Shown: piece after piece, positions 38,545 to 49,262 of the stretch
Position numbering within the stretch: position 1 is the first letter of the stretch
Layout: each line of letters begins with the position of its first letter
Source: Oreocharis arfaki
Taxonomy: Eukaryota; Chordata; Aves; Passeriformes; Paramythiidae
DNA length: 64,000 bases
Direction of reading: 5' to 3'
NCBI GenBank assembly: GCA_013398015.1
Contig: VZRR01014165.1
Location: 1,969,290 to 2,033,289, forward strand
The notes under the pieces: generated by a model
The model's database searches: none
What the model saw: only the letters and a program-made list of their open reading frames with translations
What the model was told of the DNA's origin: nothing
Program-made: the position numbers and the translations under genes

Positions 38545-38822
38545 TAGTGACAGGACAACAGGGAGTGGCTTCAAACTGAAAGAGAATAAGTTTAGCATAG
38601 ATATTAGGAAAAAGATTTTTACTGCGATGGTGTTGAGACACGGGCACAGATTGTCCAGAGAAGCCAAGGATGCCTCATTCCTTGCAAGTGTTTAAGCCCA
38701 GGTTTGAGAGAGTTCTGAGCAACCTGATCTAGTGAAAGATGCTCCTGACCACGGCAGGGGTTTTGAAACTAGGTGATTTTTAAGGTTCCTTCCAACCCAG
38801 ACCATTCTCTTATTATATGATA
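38545..38822 (+). mobile_element. CR1 LINE 3'-end copy
   Basis: The match starts at 'catgtagtgacaggacaaca', goes through 'gtggcttcaaactgaaagag', 'attaggaaaaagatttttac', 'gatgcctcattccttgcaag' and 'ttccttccaacccagaccat', and ends in a decayed attctta/ttatatgatatt tail. It is of the same CR1 subfamily as the last 270 bases of the copy at 58745-59896, with which it aligns phrase by phrase. It contains no useful frame. Confidence 0.92.
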
Positions 38823-40123
38823 TTCCACAATCCATTTAAAACTTCATTACTCTGTTTGCTGAGTTTGCCTATTAGTTACCGTGTGGGGTCCCAAAGTGTT
38901 TTTAAAGGGATTCTGGTTAGTAGATCACATTTATTTATTTATTTATTCTATTTATTAAAATGTCTTGGAAAATTTACAGGGTTCAAACTTTTTTATGTCA
39001 GTCTTTCTCCTAAATTAATTCTATGGCTTAATTTTTTTTTTTATTTCTTTCTATTCATTTTGGTCCTTACATTTTTCATTCCATGTCTGTTTCCTCTCTG
39101 ATTTTACCTCCTAGATGTCAAAGATATTAACACCGAGATATGAAAAAGACAAGTTCCGAAGTTCAGCACCTGACATCCAAATTTATTATTGAATTTGTTA
39201 TTTATTATTAAAAATGTATTATAGAATTGAATGAGCAGAGCACATAAGCAGGAATTACCCAGGGGAAGGCATAAGTCATTTTGTGACAGGTTACATGTAC
39301 TTAATGCAGCTATTCACTTTTTTATTCATGAAAAACTGTGTGGATTCTACATTAAGTGTTGAACATCTTGATGGCTTGGACTATTTTTGCAATTGAAGGC
39401 ATCCTCAAATATATTTACCCATGTGTCATGTGGACCTGTACCCATTTAGAAAGGATTAAAATGAGACATGGAATGTCAACCCTCATTACAAAGCTGTGCC
39501 TTATTTTATTTTTAAAAGCAGCTTGAGAGATACTTACTAATTTTATTTATTAATTATGAAACAAAATCTGAGAGAATGGATGTTGAGAGAGGTTAGCCAT
39601 GCCCTGCACAATAAGAATGTTAGCATAAAATAACAGCCAGTACATAGAATATTATTTTCAATCGCTCTTTATAACATTTTATCCCTTCAATAAAGCTGTA
39701 GTAAATGTATCACTATTATTAACTTACTTTTAGAAATGTAGCTTCCTGCTGTCTGAAACTGTGTTAACCAGTAAGTCCATGGCTGAGGTTAAGGCTTGAA
39801 CACATTTTTATGTGGAAATTTGCAATGAAGTTACTCTTTTCAGAAAGAATGGAAAGGCACAAATGCACCCTGCCTAGTTTTGAAATTGAATTTTCGTATG
39901 TGCATTAAAGAGGTGTTGCTCAAAATTACCTAATTGCTCAAAGGATGGGAAAATCCTCTAGAAGGGCTGTACATCTGAAGAGATCTTTGGAGGTGACTAT
40001 TTCAATTCACTGACTGCAGAGTGTCGTTAAGTGTAAGCGTTTTTAAGTTTGCTCCATAGTCAAGCATTTCAGTTTACTATCTAAAGCCTGATAGGATGAA
40101 TTCATTTAAGACACCTCAGAATG

Positions 40124-40203
40124 TTTTTCGGGTTGTTGTGTGGATTGGGTTTGATTTTTTGTTTTTGTTTGTTTGGTTTTTTTTGTTGGGTTAGGGTTTT
40201 TTT
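40124..40203. repeat. GTTT/GGGTT low-complexity tract
   Basis: T and G dominate for 80 bases. A GGGTTAGGG word at 40188-40196 is a chance telomere-like string and not an interstitial telomere array. Confidence 0.8.
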
Positions 40204-43078
40204 AACACATGCATGTATTTTTGTATTAGCCTTGGGTACACTTATGCAAAAAGAGTCCAGATTTCCATTGATCAGTATTCATTTTCCGTAAGTGAAAAGA
40301 ATCCTGAATATCGCCTTTCCAGAGCCTGACCTGTGTGACAGTAGACAGCCTTCTCAAAGTACAAAACTATACAGTAGTTTAAGGAACCACCATGTCTGAT
40401 CTGTGCATACTATAGCTCTGCAATCAATTCAGTGCCTTACTTGTGCAATCAAGCCTTTTTCTTTTTACCTAATTAAACTTTAATTTATGTTCCTGAGACT
40501 ATCTGAATGTATGCAGGATACTGTAGACAGGAATGCAGTGCCAGTCTGAACTGGTGTTCCATGAGGTGCAACCACACAAAAAGGTCACAGGTTGCAACAC
40601 ATTGCCTCATGTTAATGATCATGCTCTCAGCTTTGTTTGGGCACCTTCAATTATTACAATATCTGAAAATCAGAATTTCCAGGTTGTGGTCTTGGCATTT
40701 AACTTCTGTCCTTTAGGAACTTCATTGCTGGAGGACACAACAGAAATATGTTTAACCTCAATTCTGCAGTGTTTCAGCAGGAATACAGAAACGTGATGTT
40801 CAAAGATTTCCTATACCTTACTGTGTCTTCCCTTAATCTTAGAATTGTAAACAATACATTAATGAAGAATCTTCATTTTTTAACTACAAAATTGCAAATA
40901 GCTCTTAAATATGTGGGGATAAATGTGTTGTGCCCCTTGCTGACAACTGTGAGGTAACTGACAGTATTTTCATGTGCATGTTACTGGGAGTGTTGGTCCT
41001 CGTGAGCTTATGAAGAATTCAATCATCAAACGCCATTAGAGCACGATTACTGGCTCCTATCTTCTACCAATGTATTTGGGAAACAAATAAATATATGGCC
41101 CATGCATCTGCCCATATTAAAACAATCTGCCTAGATTTCTCCTGCCTCCATTGTGCCTGAAGAGTCCAACAGAGTCTATTGACTTCAATCTTTTCAAATT
41201 CACCTTTAATGAAACCTCCTACAAGTCTCACTTTACCAGCCATTTGATGGGTTTGTCACCCTCTTATACTGTTTTCTCAAGAGTTATCTTTTCAGCACGT
41301 ATGTATATATATATACATATATGTGTAGTGTTCCATGGTGTAACTCATTACAGCATTTTAGAAAAAAAAAAATATAATTTATCTATTTTTAAGAGATGTA
41401 TAAAATTTAATAGTAAATATCTTTTCCTAATGTTTTCATTAGGACAAAATTTTTATCTAACACCATCAGCATTTGGGTTTTGGAAGCATGGACTTTAATT
41501 TGATGAAGTTGGAAAGCAGAAAGAATGAGAGGGAGAGAGCAGTAGCAGCTAAGTTCTTTGCTATGCCAAAGAATTCCCCTCACTGTTCAGTGCTCCTAAA
41601 TTTAAAATTAGAAGTGTTTCACTGCACCTGAATTACTTTGGCTCAGATAAGTAATTCCAATAGATCGGCTTTAGTGATAATCTTCTAACTTTAAATTTAG
41701 ACTCACTGAAATGTCTGGTTCCTTCAGAACATAATTTTCCAGGCTGAAGAAGTCGTCCTGTGGAGCTGCAGCTAGCATTAAGAGGAGAGAGAGATTAGTG
41801 ATATTATACAGTATATTCGGTTACTCAAACCTTGAGTCATTTTTCATTTTCATTTGAAATGTTTGTATACAAAGAGAGTATTCACTTTAGAGAATGTGTT
41901 ATATCACAGTTATTAAAGGGAAAAGTGACTGAAAGTTCAAAGAGCTTTACGCAAGCAAAGAGATAATAGAGGCAGGCAAATACAAAATTGTATGTGAACA
42001 GAGGCTAGCAAGAAAACTCAAGATCAAGGCTAAGGAAGAGCCACAGAGCACAAAAAATCATATAATGGAATAAGTTTTAAAATATTATTAAACATCCACC
42101 TACTTGAGATGAAGTTAATGAATGTGATATGAGAAGGTAGGAAGGTATCACATTTTATGCTTCACAGGCACATAATAAACTTCGGAGTTGTAGATAAAAG
42201 ATGCTATGTTCTGCGAAAAGTTGAGCCACTTTTGACTTCTTGAAAATAATCTGATTATATCTAAGATACTCAAAAGTAACTAAGGGACTTAAAGGCCTAA
42301 GTGTGGATTTGCTTCATCTAATTTTTACTCTAACCTTATTCTAGGTAGCCTTAAGGGTTGGAAAACTCCTAAACTAAGTTAGCTGCCTGAAAGCTGATGT
42401 CCGATCTACACGAGTCGTTTAACTTCCTTCCATAGGCAATGCAGACAGACACTCCAGAACTTTAGTATTGGGCACTTCTGGTTTTTTATTAATGTGAGTC
42501 ACACTCTTTCTCTGTGAATCATCTGTGCCATTCTCAATGGTAATGTTTTATAACCTTTATTCAAAAATACAAATATTTACATAAGGTACAGTGCAGAACA
42601 AAAGAAATACAAGGTTCTGTAAGTCCATACCCCACATCAGTACACTTTATGCCTTGGTCAGTCTTGTCATCACCAGAAAAGGATTGGATATTTGTGTTAT
42701 ATAAATTTATGTTCTTTCTTGAAAAGTTTTTTCTACTGTCTTCTGTCTAGAAAAAAGCAAAATTTCATAAATCAAGGCTCTTCCTGTTGGAGCCACCCCC
42801 TTCCATAGTGACTGCAAATGGAATGTCAGTTCATTAAATTGGTGTCTAGTTATATTTGTCTTATGTATCACTTCCACTCCATTTGTCTGTCAGTTTTGCA
42901 TAAACTGAAATCTTAGTTAATCTAAAACCAGAATACATTTTCACATTTTTCCTCAGGGGTCATGGAATTTCAAAAAGTATTAGCAGACTTAGTTGACATC
43001 TTAAAACACCCCAGCATACTACAGTACCCTTGGGTGAAAAAGAAAAGCAGTACTTTATGTAAACAAATGTATAGAGTT

Positions 43079-43212
43079 ATGAAAAAAAAACCCAACAAAC
43101 CAAAAAAAAAAGAAAAACCCCAACCAATCAAATAAAAACCCCAAACAAACCAAAACCACAAACAAAAACCCGAACAAACAAACTAAAAAAAAGGAAGACA
43201 AAAAAACCCCCA
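43079..43212. repeat. A-rich (CAAA/AACC)n low-complexity tract
   Basis: A and C only for most of 130 bases. The minus-strand Phe/Trp/Gly-rich frame across it is a composition artefact. Confidence 0.9.
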
Positions 43213-45033
43213 GCAAATTATGGAAGTAGAAGCAAGACAGAAAGATTATTACAAATGTGCTGGCCTCTGTGGGAGGAACTGTACTTTAACTGATAGGAAA
43301 ACCAACCCCAAGCAACAGTTTTCATTCCTTTTCAGACAATGAATGCAGCCTTCTCTGCCATGGCACTTAAAAACGGGATGAAATGAGGCATCATGTAGAA
43401 AAGTGCAAAGACTACTATGATCTTCCTTCAAAACAAACAAGCAAGCCAGCTTTATATGACCTAGGTTTGAATTTCCTAGACTGCTGTGTATATACACAGT
43501 ACTGTACACAAAAGATACTCAGGGCTGGGAGAGAGTACTGAAGAGAGAATTAGAGTGGAAAAGTCAGTGTAATTCTGCTTGTAGCCAGTTCCAGAAGTGG
43601 GATATCAATGAATGTGTTTGGTTTGAGAAGTAGAGAAAAACAGTATAATTTTCAGAAAGCCATGTGGAAAATAAGACCCCTTTTAAAAAGAGTAAGTCAA
43701 GCTTCTAATGCCTAAGTTAGACACAAACCACTAGACAATTCTTTGTGAAAATTTGGCCTCTGTTGTCTTTGAGTTTGTTTGTTTGTTTCATTAGCATAAA
43801 ACTGTTTTCATGAAATGCGCTGCAACATGCACAGTCTGTGCTGAAATTTCTGTGGAAAAAAAGGATGTCACTTCAACCCACACACCAGAAATAGTAGAAC
43901 AGAAGTCAGATGGTGGGAAAAAAAAAAAAAGAGCCACATGGAAAGATTCAGGCAATTGTATGTAAACAATAACTTGAAGGAAAGTGCAAAATGGAAATTC
44001 TCAGAACATCTAGTGGAAGGCTGAAGCACCTATGGTTGGAGTATAAATGTTTGGGGCTCCTTCTGTAGTCAGTAAAGACAGAAAGAGAGGAAAAAAATCT
44101 GCCTAGAGCATGATTAAGCCTGTCAGAGTTGTGACCTATCCTCCTGAGGATCTCCATTCACTGGTGCTCACCCTGTCCTATCCAGAGTCAGACCAAGTGG
44201 GAGAGTGGTTTTTCTTCATCAGTGTCAGGCAAGTGTTTTGAGATAAAATGAATCACCCTCTTGGAATGCCTTGTTCTCTCCATTAACTAGAAAGGGAGGT
44301 GATCTGGACCAGTTTGAGCTTTGGCAATGACTTCTAAAACACCTGGATTTGCAGTCCTAAAGTATATATTTTCAGCAACTAAATTTAGGTGGAATGAACT
44401 TTAGCTCTAAAGGTCTGAACCTTTGTTGATGAAATCAGTAGGAGGTGTTCTACTGAGTCAGCTGAGTGTGTAAATGAGACAGATATGCTTAGTCAGTGAT
44501 AATGTAACTGTCTTTCAAAAAGTACATAAAAACAAAAGAACAAAACAACAAAGAACACCTGAACCAGTCCAAAATTCGAGAGTAATAATAATCTGATAAG
44601 AAAGATGAAACAATATGAACTTCCCATTTGATCACCTGGTCTACCAGATCAAAACCAAAATGTTTATTAATGAAAATCAGAAAGACAAAATCAAGGAAAG
44701 TTAAATTATTCCATTGTATATATTGTATCTTAATTCCATTGTATCTCCTTAGACCCAGCTTTGCAGATTAATTGGAAGGGTTTTGCAATATTTCTGGGCT
44801 TCTGTAATCTTTTAACAGTACAGTTCTTCATCCCAGACAAAATCAGGAGGTGAAAAGATGCATTTAAATGAAAATTAATAACCTACTTACAGGTGGAGAA
44901 GGTGAAATCTAAGAAACAGAACTTTAATGGTTTGAGTTTGCTTTGAGGATATAATCTGCCACATGTTTTATTAAAAGCTATTGAAACTTCAGCATATTTT
45001 ATTGAAATGGCAGAGGAACACACACACTACATA

Positions 45034-45086
45034 ACATCTAGAGGTTCTTTCCAGCCTAACCATTATATGATTCTGTGATTCCATGA
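45034..45086 (+). mobile_element. CR1 LINE terminal 3' stub
   Basis: 'acatctagaggttctttcca' is followed by 'gcctaaccattatatgattc' and 'tgtgattccatga', which is the last 50 bases of a CR1 3' UTR with its octamer tail. Only the extreme end is preserved. Confidence 0.75.
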
Positions 45087-46019
45087 AGATGATTTGACTA
45101 TCATTACACAATTTAAATTATGGTTTTTGAGGCTATTTTGATAAACAACTGGACTATGTTGCAAATTACTTTTCAATCGTTTATGTGATTTACAGAATAA
45201 GTATCACTAAGCTGGGTGTTAATAAATCGTGACTGCCCATCACCTAGAAGCGAATGATAGATGATAAAATATTATCATATGAAAAAGACATTATTTTATA
45301 CCTGCAATCAAAAGGTAGCTAAATTACGTTTTATAGTTCATTACTTAAGCCACCAATTAGAGAATCACCTTTAGAAGTATTTTGCAGCTGTCTGATGTGT
45401 CCAGTTGTATTAGCAAAAGTCAGGGGCTTTGCCTCAAGAAGACTGCCAAAGAAGCAGACAGTCATTTCATGCGTAGATATCTGATTAGATGTTGTGTTTC
45501 TGTCACTGATAACAGCTTGTCTCCAACATGCAATTTATGTTTACTTCTTTTACCTTTGTGTAAATATCTATAGAACAAGCAACATTGAAAATACATCAAT
45601 CGCCTTAGAAAATCCTTTATAAGCAACTCATGAGAAAATGGAGATATCAATAGTAATGTCTTAATTTGTTCCAAGTTCATAAAACCAAGGGTGCACAGAC
45701 ATGAACATTAGTTTCTAGTTCCAGATTCTCAGACAGATACAAACTTTTGGATGAATCTGGTTTACGCAGTTCTCTTGCCCATCCTAACCCTGCTTTAGTT
45801 CCACTTTCATGTCATTTTGCTTTAGTATGTGGTAAAGCATAACAGTATATCATACCCTAACAGATAAAAGTACTCCTTTCCACCAAGCAGCTCTATAAAA
45901 CTAAATGACCCTGCTGAGCTGTGTCCACTCCTTTGCATAACATTTAGCTTTTAAGGGGAAGCAGAGTTGAAAAGTAAGACTTGCTTTTGGGATTTATAAT
46001 GGTAGCAAGCTCCTCTGGA
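45087..46019. other. Non-coding AT-rich sequence, no gene seen
   Basis: Nothing recognisable was found. Confidence 0.6.
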
Positions 46020-46660
46020 GCAGCAGTTACAGAAGTTATGAAAATATGTCATAGATATCATTAACTGTCAATGACTTCATCCTGAAGCTATTAGCTAGTA
46101 ATTTGTAACAGTAATAACAGTTTTGTCAGAAGCCATACTTAATTACATATATAAACTTCAGTTCAATTCTCTTAAATTAAAATGTATGTCACTCTAATTA
46201 GAAATATATGATGTACTTGATAAGTATTCTTAAGCTGATTCCATTCAGTATCTTTCCTTATGAACCTTTTTGCAGCACTATGTTACTTTATGGTGTTCTG
46301 GTATTCAATAAGGACTGATTTTGCTTTTCAGATGTTAAACCACTTTGAGACAAACTGACACTGTTAGCTGAAAGAAAACTGGCATTTCTTCATTAATCAA
46401 ATAGTGATGGATGGAAATATACTGAATGATCATTATTTCATCAAGAGCAAAGGCATGTCCTAATGGACATGAAATAACCACAGTGGTCAGTGACTGATTT
46501 TAGTGTCATTGCAGTCTTATAATTGAAGCTCCAAATTGAGAAGTAAGACATCTATCTAAGCTCTTAATCAACCCACTGTCAGAAGCTGTAATGATTTGAT
46601 GTTGTACCTATGCATTACTTATCCATTGTGCGTAATATTGGCAATTCTCTCTTTGTGACT
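46020..46660. promoter_or_regulatory. Candidate conserved non-coding element (composition only)
   Basis: AT-rich, repeat-free and non-slippage sequence with homeodomain-type words: CTAATTAG at 46194-46201, CATTAATCA at 46391-46399, TTAATTACA near 46138. The texture resembles conserved vertebrate enhancers. It is a judgement by eye with no alignment behind it. Confidence 0.22.
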
Positions 46661-48679
46661 ATGTCAGTCAACAGGCTTTGTTTTGAAGGTATTGCTTACT
46701 TATTTTTCTGATGCCTTTTCTTCCTTTCACTCCACCTTCAGTATCTGTGTTCTACCTTCGTGATCATCCATCTCCACAGAAACTCCATTGGAGAAAAATG
46801 TAGCTTATCCTAATGATCAAACACAGTTTATAGATCCACCCCAGCGAAGATGACCTAGTTGAGATCTTTACCATCTGATGAGGCAGAAGTCTCTTTCTTC
46901 TTGCTCTTATGCAGTCTCCATGATCTGTTCTCTCCAGGTGGCACCATGCAATTGTGTCTTCCCCACTGCATAACACTTCAAAAGGAAAACAAAACACCCA
47001 CTCCAAAAATTTCCCACCTAGGACCTGTGAATTCTAGGACACTCAGTTAGAATCAGATCTAGAATCGTGCCTTTCCACTTATGAGGAAAAAGCTCTAATC
47101 ATAAGGGTATTCCACAAAACGTGGAACTTGAAAAACCATCTCCTTTTTTTTTTTTTAAGAATTGTTCCTGCTCCATTTGGCATCATGGCAGGCTGGAACT
47201 CAAGTGAATGACATCTGAAGGTCTCCAAAAAATATATAAGCAAATATATATATTTGCTTTAGGAGGATCCCACAGAATGAGATGGCTCATAAATATAGAT
47301 ACATACATAAGGCATTAAACTAATGCCTCAGGCACTGTATCTCATCCTTTAGATGAAATCTCACAATACATTTGTAGAAATGGCACATTGGTGCTGAACT
47401 GGATGCTTTGCAAAGCTTACTATCCATGTAGAGCAACCCACTTAAAATCCATATTTTTTCACTCTCTTATTCCTGTTGATGAACTTAGAAAACAGAGAAA
47501 TCAAATAGTGCTGTGTAAAATAATTAGCTTACACTTGACAAACAATGACAGGAAAATTAAAAGACAGAAGTCACATTCAATTCCACTAATATAACCTAAC
47601 AACAAGGTAAGGAACTGATTTGTTATGTTTGAAACAGGTTTGTGGATGATGTTGCAAATACAACAGATTTATCTTGTCCTTCTGTGGTGAAGAAATTGTC
47701 TTCCAAAGAACCCCTACAAACAAAAGTGTAGAAATATGAAAGAAGCAAAAGGCTTTCTTATTCATTTGGGATATTGAAAAAAGAATAAGTGTTAGTTAAA
47801 AAAAGGATTTAGTAAGCAACAGAAGTACTATCAGAGAGAGACGGAGAGAAGTAGATTTGTGATGATGCAATCAAAGCACTTTACAGTCTGAAGGTTAAAG
47901 GCAAGAAGCAATAATGATGAGAAGTAAAGGGATACAGAAACATTATAAAGGTCATCTGAAAATCCGAGACTGTCTCTGGTATGTTTTTATTTAAAAGATC
48001 ACATTCAACCAAAAATACCCTTTAACCTACCTTTTTAACCTTGTAACCATGAGGTGTAATTAAACAAGGTTAAGTGTGACAGGTCCTAGAATATGTAGCA
48101 TGTAGTAATAAAATCCTAGTAGGAAAATACAAACTGTAGTTTAATAGCCTCTAAATAATTTGTTTCAGAGAACCGATCTGTAATTATAACTGCCAGGTCA
48201 TGTTTTCTAAATAAAAAAAGAAATTGTGCAGGTACCGTAGTTCTTGGTGAGCACTGATGGCAGCTAATGTGAGTTTAAAGTCTTGTAGTGTTACTACAGC
48301 TGCATAACTGTTATTACTGCAACAAAATTGCTAACATGGAAATTAAATTGATTTGGATATCAAAACAGTTTATTTACAGATATTCAAATAATTTTAAGTA
48401 ATACATAACCTCCCTATCTTGCAGACAGGGAGATGGCAAGGTTTGTGAAGAAAGTGGGGTAAGGTCAGCTCGGTAGTCCTAGCTGTGCAGTGAACAATCC
48501 TAGGAGGAATAGCCGTGAGGATCCCTGGAAGCCACTTTGGTGCTTTCTCCTCTCATCTCTTCCAATCTCCCTCAGGGTTCTCTCTTGGGTAGTCCTGTAG
48601 TCTCTCATATATTCATGCAATTTCTGTCATCTACCCCTGAAGCCGTGCCATCTGCACGTCTCTGAGGGTAAGTTCAGAA
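46661..48679. other. Non-coding AT-rich sequence, no gene seen
   Basis: Contains a 22-bp perfect palindrome at 47238-47259 (arms AAGCAAATATA/TATATTTGCTT), a short hairpin at 47310-47328 (AGGCATTA/TAATGCCT), and a 10-bp inverted repeat TTAACCTTGT (48035-48044) with ACAAGGTTAA (48064-48073). No gene was recognised. Confidence 0.6.
47238..47259. repeat. 22-bp perfect palindrome
   Basis: AAGCAAATATA is followed directly by its reverse complement TATATTTGCTT. Confidence 0.92.
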
Positions 48680-48960
48680 CAACATTCATACTGTGTGTCT
48701 TGCTAAAAGTCTCTTCCCAAGCAGGCCCCCAGGGGCATCTCCCCCAAAATGTGTCTGCCCCAAAGTTCTCCCTACGTTTTTCCTCCAGAGCCTCTCACCT
48801 GTTTTCCCAAGAAGCTATCTTCTATGTGCCTGTCTCTTAAGGGTCTCTTCCTTTAAGCCTCCTTCAGTAGATTCTATCCATGTCTCCCCAAGAGCCTCTT
48901 GCTATGTCTCCCACAAAGCATAACACCCACATCTCTTGCCCCTAACAGCTGCTTCTCTTG
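48680..48960. repeat. Pyrimidine-rich degenerate tandem repeat
   Basis: The words 'atgtctcccc', 'tgtctgcccc', 'aagagcctctt', 'aaagttctccc' and 'agtctcttccc' recur at loose intervals of roughly 25-40 bases. They give a C/T-rich plus strand and a spurious Ser/Pro/Cys-rich frame. This is consistent with an old minisatellite. Unit boundaries cannot be fixed by eye. Confidence 0.4.
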
Positions 48961-49217
48961 TGTAAATATGTGTGAGCTGGAGTTCCATAGGCTTCTCTCT
49001 CTGGCTGCAGAAATAACCTTCTCCATTGCCACCCCTCAATGCTGCCAGCTGTTTCCGGTACAAACCTGGGGGAAAAAGCCACCAAACCACCACACATAGG
49101 TGAAGACTGAGCATGAAAGAGGAGGATGGTGCTGCATGGCTGACCAGAGCTTTGTGCCACTGCACAGCCCCAGCAAGAGAAGGCAATGCCAAGAGACCCA
49201 TTCAGCACCCAGAGCTA

Positions 49218-49262
49218 AATAAAGCTGTACAGATCTCACAAGGTGTGTTAGGGGTGTGTGTA
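49218..49262 (+). promoter_or_regulatory. Candidate polyadenylation site
   Basis: AATAAA at 49218-49223 is followed about 15 bases later by CA and then by a strongly GT-rich stretch (ggtgtgttaggggtgtgtgt, 49242-49261). This is the standard vertebrate layout of hexamer, cleavage site and downstream element. It could end an unannotated transcript or belong to an old LTR. No exon leading to it was recognised. Confidence 0.3.

Larger units (their letters stand above)
38823..45033. other. Non-coding AT-rich sequence, no gene seen
   Basis: No gene-like frame was found. A (TTTA)n stretch lies at 38930-38955. A possible very short CR1 minus-strand tail ('gatctttggaggtgactatt') lies near 39980-40015 but is too decayed to call. 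Low-complexity tracts are listed separately. The AT palindrome around 41300-41322 (tatgtatatatatatacata) is a simple TA-type stretch. Confidence 0.6.

Noticed and set aside
39975..40030. CR1 minus-strand stub from 'gatctttggaggtgactatt'
   Set aside because: Some likeness to a CR1 3' UTR but the octamer tail and the tccaac block are absent; left uncalled.
40188..40196. GGGTTAGGG as an interstitial telomere repeat
   Set aside because: Only one and a half units inside a G/T tract; chance.
41151..41498. 115-codon plus-strand ORF
   Set aside because: Phe/Leu/Ser/Tyr-rich product of AT-rich DNA including a TATATA stretch and a poly-A run; no start context or homology recognised.
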